From positions 186,001 through 250,000 of the forward strand of contig NZ_LNCD01000138.1 of assembly GCF_001542405.1 (NCBI RefSeq): a stretch of 64,000 bases of DNA. Direction: 5' to 3'. The stretch comes from Rhizobium altiplani. GTDB taxonomy: Bacteria > Pseudomonadota > Alphaproteobacteria > Rhizobiales > Rhizobiaceae. Each line of letters starts with the position of its first letter. Position 1 is the stretch's first letter. Position numbers and translations under genes: made by a program. The notes beneath the pieces were generated by a model, which worked only from the letters and a program-made list of their open reading frames with translations, searched no databases and was not told where the DNA came from. This document shows positions 34,812 through 44,113 of this stretch, piece after piece.

Positions 34812-34890
34812 CGGCATTCCTCTTTGCTGTGCGCGAAGCGCGTTGTTCCACTCGTCGGCTGAAGCCGTTTCTATTGCTTTTGTCTGTCGG

Positions 34891-34932
34891 CTACGTGTCG
34901 ACTGGCCATTATCTGTCAACAGGGTGTCGACA
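34891..34932 (-). promoter_or_regulatory. Operator and promoter region of module A (GntR-type site)
   Basis: TGTCAACA (34914-34921), three bases, then TGTCGACA (34925-34932) form a near-perfect inverted pair. The minus-strand reading has TTGACA at 34919-34914, a good -35 for the operon; the -10 is weak (ACGTAG at 17 bp). The 13-mer ATTATCTGTCAAC at 34908-34920 recurs at the module B promoter. FadR-type regulators bind short inverted sites, so this is the expected operator. Confidence 0.5.
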
Positions 34933-34955
34933 AAGTCAAGAGGAAATTTTAAGAT
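34927..34955 (+). promoter_or_regulatory. Candidate promoter of the module A gntR gene
   Basis: TCGACA (34927-34932) and TAAGAT (34950-34955) are spaced by 17 bp and lie 57 bp before the GTG start. The -35 box is inside the inverted operator, so the regulator would control its own gene. Confidence 0.4.
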
Positions 34956-35011
34956 TGCTGTGAAGCCGAATTTCTGGCCCAATGCGCACTCGGCAAGCGA
35001 AAGGGACTTGA

Positions 35012-35731
35012 GTGTCTGACGAAATTGAAGTGAAACGGACCCGTGGAACTGGCTCGCGAAGCGTCTACGAAACACTCCGCAACGAAATCCTCTCGCTTGC
35101 CCTGCCACCCGGCCAGTTGCTCGACGAGACGACACTCGCGGAACGCTTTAACATGTCCCGTGCCCCGGTTCGTGAGGCATTGATCCGGCTTGGATCCGAC
35201 GAACTGGTTGTGACGCTGTCGAACCGAAGCACGATCGTGTCACCGATCGAAGTCGCCACCTTCCCAAAATATGTCGAGGCTCTCGATATCGCCCAGCGCA
35301 TGAATACCAGGCTCGCTGCGGCTCTCCGCACCGAACAGGACCTCAAAGTGATCGCCAAACGCGACAAAGCATTCGCGACGGCGGTCAAGACCGGCAACCA
35401 CCTGGCCATGTCGGAAGCCAACAAGGAATTCCACATGGCAATCGCCCATGCGGGGAAAAACCAGTATCTGGCATCGTTCTACGAGAGGCTGCTTTCGCAG
35501 GGCCAGAGGATGCTCCATCTACACTTCGAGTATCTGGAACGAACTCACGAAGGATACCTCCTGACGGATGAGCACGGGCAGATGCTAGAGGCGATCCGTG
35601 AGCGCAACGTCGAACTTGCCGATGAGCTTGCGCATGCGCATACCCGTCAGTTCCAGCAGAATTTCATCAACTTCATGCGCGAGAACTACACGACCGACGT
35701 GGCACTGGGGCCGCTCAAAGCTGCTGAGTGA
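35012..35731 (+). CDS. GntR-family (FCD) transcriptional regulator of module A
   Basis: 239 residues starting at GTG 35012, with AAGGGA at 5-6 nt. The winged HTH (SVYETLRNEILSLALPPGQ, then LAERFNMSRAPVREALIRLGS) fills residues 15-75. The C-terminal ~150 residues are the all-helical FCD effector domain with metal-ligand His positions in KEFHMAIAHAG and TDEHGQMLEAI. Divergent from the amino-acid transport/catabolic operon, which it probably represses until the substrate or an intermediate binds. Confidence 0.92.
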   Translation: MSDEIEVKRTRGTGSRSVYETLRNEILSLALPPGQLLDETTLAERFNMSRAPVREALIRLGSDELVVTLSNRSTIVSPIEVATFPKYVEALDIAQRMNTRLAAALRTEQDLKVIAKRDKAFATAVKTGNHLAMSEANKEFHMAIAHAGKNQYLASFYERLLSQGQRMLHLHFEYLERTHEGYLLTDEHGQMLEAIRERNVELADELAHAHTRQFQQNFINFMRENYTTDVALGPLKAAE

Positions 35732-35839
35732 TCACGACGATCTCAAGTATAGCGGCTAGGGGACCGGGTCATAATATGACGCACCCGCCGGCATCACGTG
35801 TTCGCAGTCCGCAAGCCCCAGGAACTGGTCAGCACAGCC

Positions 35840-36598
35840 CTACGTCATGGCGTGAACCTGTTTACCATAGAGCCTGCTTGCTTGCAGCAGACGCTGCGAA
35901 TAGGGGTGCTCGACCGCACCTTGCCGCAAGCGCTCGATCTCGACTTGTTCAACGATTTCGCCAGCTTCCATGATTGCGACCCTGCTGCACATGTGGGAGA
36001 CGACGGCGAGGTCATGGCTGACGAGCAGATAGGTCAGGCCGCGATCTTTCCGCAGATCGTCCAGAAGATTGAGAATTTCCGCCTGGACCGAGACATCAAG
36101 CGCAGAGGTCGGCTCGTCGAGAAGCAGAACGGCCGGATCAAGAACCAAGGCGCGGGCGATCGCAACACGCTGGCGTTGCCCACCAGAGAGCTGATGTGGG
36201 AATCTGTAGCTGAGTGACGGGTCCAGCCCGACCGAGCGGAGAACTGCATCGACATCAATCGAATTGCTCGCAAGCCCCTGATTGCGGAGCGGCTCCTTGA
36301 TCTGTGAGCGGATCGTCTTGCGGGGATGGAGTGATCCGTAAGGATCCTGAAACACCATCTGGACCCGCCGGAAAAATGGCCGGTCGCGCCGGCGGTCCAG
36401 CGTTTCGCCGTCCAGTCTGATCCGCCCCTCATATTGTGGATTGAGGCCGGACATGGCGCGTAGAACCGTTGATTTTCCACAGCCAGATTCGCCAACGAGC
36501 CCAAACGCAGCGCCCTTTCCGACAGCAAGGCTGAGATTTTTGACGACCGGCCTCAGGGTGGCGGCGAAGCGGACTGTGAGGTTGCTGATTTCAATCAC
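35840..36598 (-). CDS. Oligopeptide-type ABC transporter ATPase (DppF-like)
   Basis: 252 residues. Walker A GESGCGKST, Q-loop MVFQDPYGSLHPRKTI, signature LSGGQRQRVAIARAL, Walker B VLLLDEPTSALD and switch LVSHDLAVV are intact. It ends after about 250 residues (YSQRLLQAS), so the ~70-residue C-terminal oligopeptide-transporter domain common in DppF is mostly absent. Overlaps the partner ATPase by 4 bp. Last gene of module B. Confidence 0.92.
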   Translation of the reverse strand: MIEISNLTVRFAATLRPVVKNLSLAVGKGAAFGLVGESGCGKSTVLRAMSGLNPQYEGRIRLDGETLDRRRDRPFFRRVQMVFQDPYGSLHPRKTIRSQIKEPLRNQGLASNSIDVDAVLRSVGLDPSLSYRFPHQLSGGQRQRVAIARALVLDPAVLLLDEPTSALDVSVQAEILNLLDDLRKDRGLTYLLVSHDLAVVSHMCSRVAIMEAGEIVEQVEIERLRQGAVEHPYSQRLLQASRLYGKQVHAMT

Positions 36599-37452
36599 CG
36601 CGGCAACTCCAGCACGTTGTCATTTAACCAGGCCGGGTCACGCTTCAGGATCTGCAAGCGGGTGGGCGGGTTGTCGATCGAGGGCAGCGATGCAAGCAGA
36701 CCCTGTGTATAGGGATGTTTTGCAGATTCCAGTTCGCGGGCCTTGAGGACCTCGACGACCCTGCCGGCATACATGATAAGGACACGGTCGCAGAAGTTTC
36801 GAACGAGGTTCAAATCGTGGCTGATGAAAATCAGACCGAGGTTACGGCGCGCAACGAGCTCATCCAGCAATGCCAGAATTTCAAGCCGCACCGTGACATC
36901 AAGCGCCGAGGTTGGTTCGTCTGCGATTAGAACCTCGGGCTCGGCAATCAGCATCATGGCGATCATCACGCGCTGGCCCATGCCACCCGATATTTCGTGC
37001 GGATAGAGGCGAGCCACCTTTTCAACATCTCGGATCTTGACCGCATCCAGCATCGCGAGCATCTGCTCGAAGGCCTGTTTCGAAGTGGCCTTGGGATAGT
37101 GAAAGCGATAGGTTTCGGCAATCTGCTCGCCCACCCGCATGACCGGGTTCAACGAATATTTCGGGTCCTGCAAGATCAACCCGATCCGCCGTCCTCTGAT
37201 CGTCATCATCGCGCGCTCGTCGGCCTTGAGCAGATCCACGCCTTGAAAGGTCATCTGCTGAGCACTGACGATTGCGGTCGGTGGCAACAGTTTCATTATC
37301 GCGCGACCAACCGTGGACTTTCCCGATCCGGACTCACCAACGATGCCGAGTTTTTCCTGTCCGAGTGAAAAGGTGACGCCGCGCACGGCCCTCACTGTTC
37401 CGTGCCCGAAGGCGATCTCGAGATTGCGAATATCGATAAGTGACGTACTCAT
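36595..37452 (-). CDS. Oligopeptide-type ABC transporter ATPase (DppD-like)
   Basis: 285 residues with Walker A GESGSGKST, Q-loop LILQDPKYSLNPVMRV, a variant signature ISGGMGQR, Walker B VLIADEPTSALD and switch FISHDLNLV. The C-terminal ~40 residues (HPYTQGLLASLPSI) are the start of the oligopeptide/nickel C-terminal domain. Forms a heterodimer with the DppF-like ATPase. 4-bp overlaps on both sides indicate tight coupling. Confidence 0.92.
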   Translation of the reverse strand: MSTSLIDIRNLEIAFGHGTVRAVRGVTFSLGQEKLGIVGESGSGKSTVGRAIMKLLPPTAIVSAQQMTFQGVDLLKADERAMMTIRGRRIGLILQDPKYSLNPVMRVGEQIAETYRFHYPKATSKQAFEQMLAMLDAVKIRDVEKVARLYPHEISGGMGQRVMIAMMLIAEPEVLIADEPTSALDVTVRLEILALLDELVARRNLGLIFISHDLNLVRNFCDRVLIMYAGRVVEVLKARELESAKHPYTQGLLASLPSIDNPPTRLQILKRDPAWLNDNVLELPR

Positions 37453-38393
37453 TGCGAACCCCTCGGATCAAGAACGTCGCGAAGCGCGTCGCCGACGAGG
37501 TTGAAGGCAAGGCTGACGAGGGCGATTGCAATGCCGGGTGCTGCAATGACCCATGGGCTGTCGAGCATGAATTCGCGGCCGGTCGCCGCCATCGCGCCCC
37601 ACTCGGGCCAGGGGGGCTGCGCGCCAAGGCCAAGAAAGCCGAGGCCGGCTGCCGTAATGATGATGCCCGCCATATTCAGTGTGACGCGCACAATGACGGA
37701 GGGAATGCACATCGGCAGGATGTGACGGGTGATGATCGTTGCAGGCGTTGCGCCCTGGAGCCGCACGGCGGCGATGAAGTCGGCCTTTCGCAGGCTGAGC
37801 GTTTCTGCGCGCGCAAGGCGTGCAATCGGTGGCCAGGCCGTGAGCGAGATCGCGATGATGGCATTGGTAATGCCCGGACCAAGTGCTGCCGCAAACCCGA
37901 GCGCCAGCACCAACCCCGGAAACGACAGGAAGATGTCGGTGATGCGCATCAGAACTTCATCGACAATTCCGCCGAAATAGCCCGAGCAGGTACCGATTAA
38001 AAGTCCCATTGGAGCAACGATGACGGAGACGAGAATAATGATATAGAGCGTCGTGCGGGCGCCGTAGACAATACGGGCGAAGACATCCCGGCCGAAATTG
38101 TCGGTCCCGAGCCAGTGCTCCGCGGATGGTGGCGAAAGGCGTCCGGCCATGTCCTGGACGATCGGATCATAAGCCGTCAGGAGTGGTGCGGCGAGCGCAA
38201 CAAGGATCAAAAGGACAATGATTGCCAATCCTGCCAGGCCGAGCGGGTGAAGGCGAAACTTCAGCCAGCCCTGATGGAATTGCTGCGCGCTCGATTGAAA
38301 CCAGCCCTGGGGTTCGGGCGCGCGCAGCCATTTGTGAAAGCGGCTGCCGTCGATGCGGTCGGCTTGTTCTGTGGACATCGTCATCGGCGTCAC
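37449..38393 (-). CDS. Oligopeptide-type ABC transporter permease (DppC-like)
   Basis: 314 residues. A cytoplasmic N-terminal stretch with FRLHPLGLAGLAIIVLLILVAL opens the first helix. SAEHWLGTDNFGRDVFARIVYGAR is the family-specific loop, and the EAA motif is AVRLQGATPATIITRHILP. About six membrane helices. Pairs with the DppB-like permease and overlaps it by 4 bp. Uses the same start/stop overlap as the rest of the cassette. Confidence 0.93.
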   Translation of the reverse strand: MTPMTMSTEQADRIDGSRFHKWLRAPEPQGWFQSSAQQFHQGWLKFRLHPLGLAGLAIIVLLILVALAAPLLTAYDPIVQDMAGRLSPPSAEHWLGTDNFGRDVFARIVYGARTTLYIIILVSVIVAPMGLLIGTCSGYFGGIVDEVLMRITDIFLSFPGLVLALGFAAALGPGITNAIIAISLTAWPPIARLARAETLSLRKADFIAAVRLQGATPATIITRHILPMCIPSVIVRVTLNMAGIIITAAGLGFLGLGAQPPWPEWGAMAATGREFMLDSPWVIAAPGIAIALVSLAFNLVGDALRDVLDPRGSQ

Positions 38394-39487
38394 CGTGTTC
38401 GCGGATCAAGGATGCGGTAAAGCACATCCGAAAGGATGTTGATCGTCAGGAAGACGGCGCCGATCGTCAGCACTGCTCCCATCACGACGTTCATGTCATT
38501 CATCTGAAGCCCACGCGTCAGATACTGGCCAAGTCCCGGCCATCCGAAGACGGTCTCTATCAGCACTGCGCCTTCCAGAAGCCCCCCGAAAGTCAACGCC
38601 ATGATCGTCAATAGCTGCACGCGAATGTTCCTGAAGGCGTGGCGCCAGACGACCATGCGGCGCCCAAGCCCCTTTGCCCTGGCCGTCACGATGTATTCCT
38701 GACTGAGCTGCTCGAGCATGAAGCTGCGCGACATGCGGCTGATATAGGCCACGGAATAGTAGCCAAGGATGGCGCCGGGAAGGATGATGTGACCAAGCGC
38801 ACTCTGGAACACGTCCCACTGCCTCTCGAGCGCAGAGTCGATCAACAGAAAGCCGGTTATAGGTGTGACGAGCCCCTCATAGAATACGTCGACGCGTCCC
38901 GATGCGCCGACAAGCTGAAGCTTTGCATAAAAGACGAAAAGCGCCATCAGGCCGGTCCAGAAGATTGGAATGGAATGACCGGCCAGCGCAACGATCCGTG
39001 CAACGTGATCAATGACGGTGCCGCGCCTGACGGCAGCCGTGATGCCGAGTGGTACACCGACAAGCGCTCCGACGATCATGGCGATGACTGCAAGCTCGAT
39101 TGTCGCAGGGAAGATCGCCAATAGGTCGGTGAGGATCGGCTGTCCGGTCGTTGCCGATGTTCCAAGGTCGCCTGTCGCGACCCTTCCGACATAGCTCAGG
39201 AATTGCACGAGGATCGGCTGCCCTAGTCCCAGCTCGTTGTAGACACGATCATAGACCTCCTTGCTGACCTCCGGCCCGGTGATGGCAAGCACCGGGTCGG
39301 CGGGAAGCAACCGCCCCATCGAAAAGGTAAGAAAGAGCAGGCCGAGCAGCGTGGTCACGATCGCCACCACGCGCCCTGCCAGCCGTCTCAGAATGATTGC
39401 GAGTGGATGCGGCGCGACATAGGCCACTTCTTCTTCGCTAAAAGGGGTGTCGGAATTTCGCTTGGATACTAGATCGGCATTCGCCAC
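38390..39487 (-). CDS. Oligopeptide-type ABC transporter permease (DppB-like)
   Basis: 365 residues. The N-terminal ~35 residues are polar, then the first helix (RVVAIVTTLLGLLFLTFSMGRLLP) leads into the DppB core. Family elements: DPVLAITGP, ELGLGQPILVQFLSYV, GDLGTSATTGQPILTDL, YISRMSRSFMLEQLSQEYIV and ARAKGLGRRMVVWRHAFRN. Six helices. In rhizobia such DPP-type systems carry oligosaccharides and acid sugars as well as peptides. Confidence 0.93.
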   Translation of the reverse strand: MANADLVSKRNSDTPFSEEEVAYVAPHPLAIILRRLAGRVVAIVTTLLGLLFLTFSMGRLLPADPVLAITGPEVSKEVYDRVYNELGLGQPILVQFLSYVGRVATGDLGTSATTGQPILTDLLAIFPATIELAVIAMIVGALVGVPLGITAAVRRGTVIDHVARIVALAGHSIPIFWTGLMALFVFYAKLQLVGASGRVDVFYEGLVTPITGFLLIDSALERQWDVFQSALGHIILPGAILGYYSVAYISRMSRSFMLEQLSQEYIVTARAKGLGRRMVVWRHAFRNIRVQLLTIMALTFGGLLEGAVLIETVFGWPGLGQYLTRGLQMNDMNVVMGAVLTIGAVFLTINILSDVLYRILDPRTR

Positions 39488-39493
39488 GACCCC

Positions 39494-41080
39494 TTACTCC
39501 TTGGTTACGTCGTGCCAGCGCGTCGACCAGGTCGTGTGGCCGTGGTAACCCTTGACTGCGGAACGCATGACATAAGGGTCCGTCCGCTGGAAGAAGATGA
39601 CGAGCGGGGCATCCATTCCGGAATAGACGCTATCCATCTTCTTGAAGATTTCCGTGCGTTTGCCGCTATCACGTTCCTTCATCGACTGATCGACGAGCGT
39701 GTTAAGTTCATCCACCTTCATTCCGGCCCGCCATAGATAGTAACTTCCAAGACGTGCCTCATCGCTGTTGTCCGGATTGTAGGCGTACTGGGTGGCAACA
39801 GCGAAGGGGTCGGGAAGACGGGCTCCCGAGTTTCCGAGCAGGACTTCGTATTTCCGCTCCCTGAACGCTGGCGTGAATTCGCCAGGCACGAGATCAAGGT
39901 CAAGTCCGGCGACGCGCGCACTCGCCTGCAGCGCCTCGGCAAACGGCAAGGTTGCCGCTCCGGACGGATTGAGGACCTTCTTCAATCCATTGGGATACCC
40001 TGCCTCTGCAAGCAGTTGCTTGGCTTTGGCGGGATCGTAGTCATAGCGGGACGCCGCTTCATCGGGAGCGCCAATCATCCCGCGCGGGATCATCGACTGC
40101 CAAGGGAAGCCCGTGTAGCGCATGATATTGCCGGAAATCGCCTTCCAGTCGAACGCATGTTGGAAGGCCTCGCGAACCTTGGGCTTTTGAAGATCCGGAT
40201 CCTTCTGATTGAGGGCAATGTAGTAGAAGCCGAGGCCCGGAACGTTGTCGATCACCATCTCCTTGTTGTTGGACAAGGCATCGAGATCGCCGCTTGCCAG
40301 ATATTGCCCGACATCGACGTCACCTGCTTCAAGCTGCAGTCTGAGATTGCCGGATTCGGGAATATGACGTGCAACAACTCGCGCCATGGCCGGGGCACCA
40401 CCCCAATAGGCCTTCTGCGCGTTGAAGATCGCAACATCATTTGGACGCCATTGGGCAAGCGCAAACGGCCCGCTTCCCGCCGAGTTGGCCGACAGCCAAG
40501 CGCCCCCAAGGTCGCCGTTCGCCTCGTGCGACAGTACCGTTTTCTTGTCGACGATGCCGATCGACGATCCGGCAAGGGAATAGAGTACCAGATCCGTATT
40601 GACGGGTCGTGGAAGTTCAATCTCGAGCGTGCGCTCGTCCTTGGCTCGTACAAGCTTCTCGACGTTGTCAGGCGTAAAGCCCCATAGCGCGATATCGGTC
40701 GAACCGACCTGACCCATCTTGATGACGCGTTGGATCGACCAGGCAGCATCTTCTGCCGTGACAGGATTGCCACTTTGGAAGACAGCGTCGTCGCGCAACG
40801 TCAGGCTGATGACCTTGGCGTCGTCCGACACGCTCCATTTCGTCGCGAGCATCGGCTTCAACGTTTTCAGATCGTCCGGCGACAACTGCACGAGATTATC
40901 GTAGAGGTTGGAGATCAGTTCGGAGACTGTCCGCGCATTGTTCTGCGCCGGATCAAGCGTTCTGATGCCGGTCAGATTGGTACCGATCACCAGCATGTTC
41001 GGCGGGGATGCCGCAAGTGAAGGTTGCGCGACAATCAATGCGCTGGCCATTGCGGCCGTTGCCAACAGGTTCCTCAGCAT
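39494..41080 (-). CDS. Periplasmic solute-binding protein, family 5
   Basis: 528 residues from ATG 41080 with GGGAGG 7 nt upstream. A Sec signal peptide (LLATAAMASALIVAQPSLAA) is followed by a family-5 (DppA/OppA-like) domain: TLDPAQNNARTVSELISNLYDNL, WSVSDDAKVISLTLRDDAVF, AFQHAFDWKAISGNIMRY. No lipobox. Starts the transporter part of module B, 6 bp before dppB and 60 bp after the DapA-family gene. Ligand not determinable; the linked dehydratases suggest a sugar acid or a glycoside of one. Confidence 0.9.
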   Translation of the reverse strand: MLRNLLATAAMASALIVAQPSLAASPPNMLVIGTNLTGIRTLDPAQNNARTVSELISNLYDNLVQLSPDDLKTLKPMLATKWSVSDDAKVISLTLRDDAVFQSGNPVTAEDAAWSIQRVIKMGQVGSTDIALWGFTPDNVEKLVRAKDERTLEIELPRPVNTDLVLYSLAGSSIGIVDKKTVLSHEANGDLGGAWLSANSAGSGPFALAQWRPNDVAIFNAQKAYWGGAPAMARVVARHIPESGNLRLQLEAGDVDVGQYLASGDLDALSNNKEMVIDNVPGLGFYYIALNQKDPDLQKPKVREAFQHAFDWKAISGNIMRYTGFPWQSMIPRGMIGAPDEAASRYDYDPAKAKQLLAEAGYPNGLKKVLNPSGAATLPFAEALQASARVAGLDLDLVPGEFTPAFRERKYEVLLGNSGARLPDPFAVATQYAYNPDNSDEARLGSYYLWRAGMKVDELNTLVDQSMKERDSGKRTEIFKKMDSVYSGMDAPLVIFFQRTDPYVMRSAVKGYHGHTTWSTRWHDVTKE

Positions 41081-41140
41081 TTCAAGACCTCCCAATCTTG
41101 GGGCGTCAAATCGCCCTGGCTTAACAGATGAATGTCGAAC

Positions 41141-42094
41141 TCAGCCCGCCGCCCTCGTGTCGACCGGCGCTTCCCCATGCCGCTGGATGTCGCCGGCAGC
41201 CTCCCACGCACGAAGCAGGCGAAACAGTTCTTCACGATCGCTCTCGTCCAGCATCGGCAATCCCGGCACGCGAACCGGGCCGACGTTCAGACCGGAATGG
41301 GTTACCGCCTCCTTGACGACCGTCACATTCGCACCGTTGCGGTATTTCGTGCGCATGCGTTCGAACGGCTCGAGCTTGTTGAGGATGGCGCGAGCCCCGT
41401 CGTAGTCGCCGCTGGCAAGCGCTTCGTGCACCGCAAGCGAGAGCTTTGGCGCAACGTTGACGAGTCCGGAGGTAAAGCCCCGTGCGCCGGCGGCGGTAAA
41501 CGACAGAGCCCAGCTTTCAGCGAGGCCGCAGACAAAGAGGGCGCCGGCGGGATCGGAGGCTGAAATCGCCCGCGAAAGCAGCATTAGATCCGGTGTTGCG
41601 AACTTGATGCCGGCGATGTTTTCATGGCGGGCAAGGCGGGCCATGTCTTCGACATTAAAACCGTCGGCTCGTACATAGGCAATCATTGGCAGGGGCGAAG
41701 CATCCGCCAGCTTGCAGAAATAGTCGATTTGCGCCGATGGCGCCGCAAAGGGATCGACGGGCTGATGCGCCATGACGGCAGATGCGCCGATCGCAGCTGC
41801 GTCCCTTGCCATTCGGACTGCCTCGCGCAGTGATCTGCCGATCGCGGCCGTCACCGGCGCCTTGCCATCGACACCTGTGACCGCAGCCTCGTGTACACTG
41901 CGGATCTCCTCCACGGTCAAGGCATAGAACTCGCCAGTGTTTCCAGCCGCGACGATGTTGTGGATGCCAGCCATCGCCACCCGGCGATAAATAATTGCAG
42001 TCGAACGGGGTTCGACTTCACCGTTTTTGTCATAGGCCGTCACGGGAACGCCAGACACGCCCGTCAGGGCCTGGCGCATGGTTGCGATGCTCAT
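41141..42094 (-). CDS. DapA/NAL-family lyase or aldolase
   Basis: 317 residues. Schiff-base Lys164 (GIKFATPD), Tyr140 (MIAYVRADG) and the AAGNTGEFYAL loop are the DapA-family active-site elements. In the same operon as an oligopeptide-type importer and divergent from two enolase-family dehydratases, it most likely splits a 2-keto-3-deoxy sugar acid, or dehydrates it as 5-dehydro-4-deoxyglucarate dehydratases do. It shares few details with the hydroxyproline DapA paralogue at 31 kb. Confidence 0.85.
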   Translation of the reverse strand: MSIATMRQALTGVSGVPVTAYDKNGEVEPRSTAIIYRRVAMAGIHNIVAAGNTGEFYALTVEEIRSVHEAAVTGVDGKAPVTAAIGRSLREAVRMARDAAAIGASAVMAHQPVDPFAAPSAQIDYFCKLADASPLPMIAYVRADGFNVEDMARLARHENIAGIKFATPDLMLLSRAISASDPAGALFVCGLAESWALSFTAAGARGFTSGLVNVAPKLSLAVHEALASGDYDGARAILNKLEPFERMRTKYRNGANVTVVKEAVTHSGLNVGPVRVPGLPMLDESDREELFRLLRAWEAAGDIQRHGEAPVDTRAAG

Positions 42095-42212
42095 CTTCTC
42101 TCCCCTAACTGTCGATCAATTCGCGAAGCGGATAGGCGCCAGGCGCTCCCCATCAAAATCGAGAGCAATGGCGGTACCGGCCTCGAAACAACCACTGCGA
42201 TCGGTCGGCTCA

Positions 42213-42932
42213 TCAATCGACCCCCTGGAACATTCGAGCGCGTGCGTTCAGGATGTGGCGCTTCATCGCGTCGTGGGCCTCAGCTTCGTTCCGCGCAAGG
42301 ATCGCCGCGACGATCACCGCGTGCTCATCCTGGACGCTGCGTATCTGCGCAGGCGTGCGCTTGAGACTAAGACTTCGCGTCACGGAATGACCGACAGCAA
42401 AATGGGGCCTGAACCACTCGCGGACCGTGATGTGGAACTGGTTTCCGGTGGCAACGGCGATCGCGTCATGCAGCGCCTCATCCTCATCGGCCCCAAGCTC
42501 GCCATTGCGCAAGCATTCCTCGATTGCCTGCAGTGCGGCCATGATCCGCTCCCTGTCCTCCGGCTGCCAGTTGCGGGCGGCAAGCTCGGCTGCCTCCGCT
42601 TCGAGACCTGCGCGAAATTCGAAGAAGCGCTGAACGTCGGCGAGAGATCCGACCGGCACCATCTTCAGCATCGATGAGTCCGGCCGCTGTCGGACATAGG
42701 AGCCGGAACCCTTGCGTGAGACGACAAGGCCATCGGTCCTCAATCGTTCAAGTGCTTCGCGCACGACCGGCCTCGAAGCACCGAACATGGCGGCAAGCTT
42801 CGATTCCGGCGGCAACCGTTCGTTCACCGGAAAGTTTCCGTCTGCGATCATCCCGACGATCTTCTCGTAGATGATGTCGCTGAAGCGGGTTGCACCCTTG
42901 CTCGGCTCCATGGCGGCGGAAAGTTTCGTCAT
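42213..42932 (-). CDS. GntR-family (FCD) transcriptional regulator of module B
   Basis: 239 residues with a winged HTH (FSDIIYEKIVGMIADGNFPV, then LAAMFGASRPVVREALERLRT, wing SRKGSGSYVR) and an FCD domain (FEFRAGLEAEAAELAARNW, FHITVREWF, HAVIVAAILARNEAEAHDAM). Its ATG overlaps the stop of the RraA-family gene by 4 bp, so regulator and enzyme are translated together. It should act at the divergent promoter region near 43.7 kb. Confidence 0.92.
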   Translation of the reverse strand: MTKLSAAMEPSKGATRFSDIIYEKIVGMIADGNFPVNERLPPESKLAAMFGASRPVVREALERLRTDGLVVSRKGSGSYVRQRPDSSMLKMVPVGSLADVQRFFEFRAGLEAEAAELAARNWQPEDRERIMAALQAIEECLRNGELGADEDEALHDAIAVATGNQFHITVREWFRPHFAVGHSVTRSLSLKRTPAQIRSVQDEHAVIVAAILARNEAEAHDAMKRHILNARARMFQGVD

Positions 42933-43642
42933 CGTCCCTTTTCTTTCCTCCAGACCGCAAATGCCGCAGCGGTGCCCTCATTGGGCGGATAGAGACCAAA
43001 TATCCCCTGCCCGGCGCGCACCCGTTCCTCGACAAAGTCCTCGAAAACGGTTTGCTCGAAAGCCTCGTTGGCGACCTCTTCGGCCATCGCTGCTGGGATG
43101 ACGACCACGCCTTCATTGTCGCCAACCATGAGATCGCCCGGATAGACGGGCACATCACCGCAGCCAATAGGCTGATTGATATCGAGAGCATGGTGGCGCA
43201 CCAGGTTCGTCGGCGCCGAGGGTGCCGCGTGATAGGCTGCAAACGGCAGGGAGGCAATGTCTGGCGTGTCGCGGAAACCCCCATCGGTAACAACGCCCGC
43301 CGCACCGCGCTTGAAGAGACGCGTAATCAGGATTCCACCGGCAGAAGCGGCCGAATGATCCTTGCGGCTATCGATAACAAGCACGGCGCCTTGCGGGCAT
43401 TCTTCGATGGCGCGGCGCTGCGGGTGATTCAAATCACCAAAGACGCCGAGATGATCGATGTCTTCCCGCGCGGGAATGTAGCGTAGCGTGAAGGCAGGCC
43501 CGACCAGGCGAGGCGCTTGCGGATTGATCTTGTGAATGCCGCGGATGAAGACATTCCTCAAGCCGCGCTTCATCAACACCGTCGTCAGCGTTGCCGTCGA
43601 GACTGCTCCCAATTTTGTTCGCACAGCATCTGACAGATTCAT
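42929..43642 (-). CDS. RraA-family protein (4-hydroxy-4-methyl-2-oxoglutarate aldolase-like)
   Basis: 237 residues from ATG 43642, with GGAAGG upstream; an earlier in-frame ATG exists at 43702. The RraA/HMG-aldolase core is seen in STATLTTVLMKRGLRNVF, GPAFTLRY, AGGILITRLFKRGAAGVVTDGGFRD (the Gly...Arg-Asp metal/substrate site) and GDLMVGDNEGVVVIP. Members act as class II pyruvate aldolases or regulators of RNase E. In a sugar-acid operon an aldolase or decarboxylase for 2-keto acids is likely. First gene of the module B operon. Confidence 0.88.
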   Translation of the reverse strand: MNLSDAVRTKLGAVSTATLTTVLMKRGLRNVFIRGIHKINPQAPRLVGPAFTLRYIPAREDIDHLGVFGDLNHPQRRAIEECPQGAVLVIDSRKDHSAASAGGILITRLFKRGAAGVVTDGGFRDTPDIASLPFAAYHAAPSAPTNLVRHHALDINQPIGCGDVPVYPGDLMVGDNEGVVVIPAAMAEEVANEAFEQTVFEDFVEERVRAGQGIFGLYPPNEGTAAAFAVWRKEKGR

Positions 43643-44113
43643 ATCCCCATGCCTTCCTGGGCGGTCGTTTTGAGGTGACAGCAGGCGTTTGCTCGCCACC
43701 ATCGCTACATAACCTGTAATTATCTGTCAACTCTTGTAATTATTTGAAAGCATGCATATCGTCAGCAGCAGCGCCAGGGAGAGCGCGTTGACGCGGGGCC
43801 GGAGCTCGTCCTGCCGTCCGCCTTTTGGGCAATGTGGGAGGAAGTGATGCGGAATCAGTCTGCGCGACATCGTCGGGCGCGCGATCCCTGGGGAGCATGC
43901 CGGAGTTTGCCACCTTGACGGACATGCCGAGGGATCAGACGGCGAAGCGCTGCATGCTCGTCGAGGTCACGAAGGAGACAAGGCCTGCAGTCCGCCGTTG
44001 TTCGGCGTCAGACAATCAATCCCCTTACAGCGCGCCTCGATCCGCGGCAGCGGGATCGCTTGCGGCATCTTCGCTGCATCCAACAGACATCTGCGGCACT
44101 GGAGTTTCTTACA
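43643..44113. promoter_or_regulatory. Divergent control region of module B
   Basis: 471 bp between the RraA gene and the first enolase-family gene, with no supported coding frame. TGTAATTAT occurs twice in direct repeat, at 43715-43723 and 43735-43743, exactly 20 bp apart (two helix turns). Between them lies ATTATCTGTCAAC (43719-43731), identical to the module A operator. On the minus strand TTGACA (43730-43725) could be the -35 of the rraA operon. The half of the region next to the plus-strand gene is GC-rich without clear signals. Confidence 0.5.

Noticed and set aside
42118..42208. Short minus-strand frame with GCFEAGTAIALDFDGERLAPI between the gntR and DapA-family genes
   Set aside because: It looks protein-like but is only about 30 residues, has no start codon or ribosome-binding site, and I cannot assign a family; it may be a relic.
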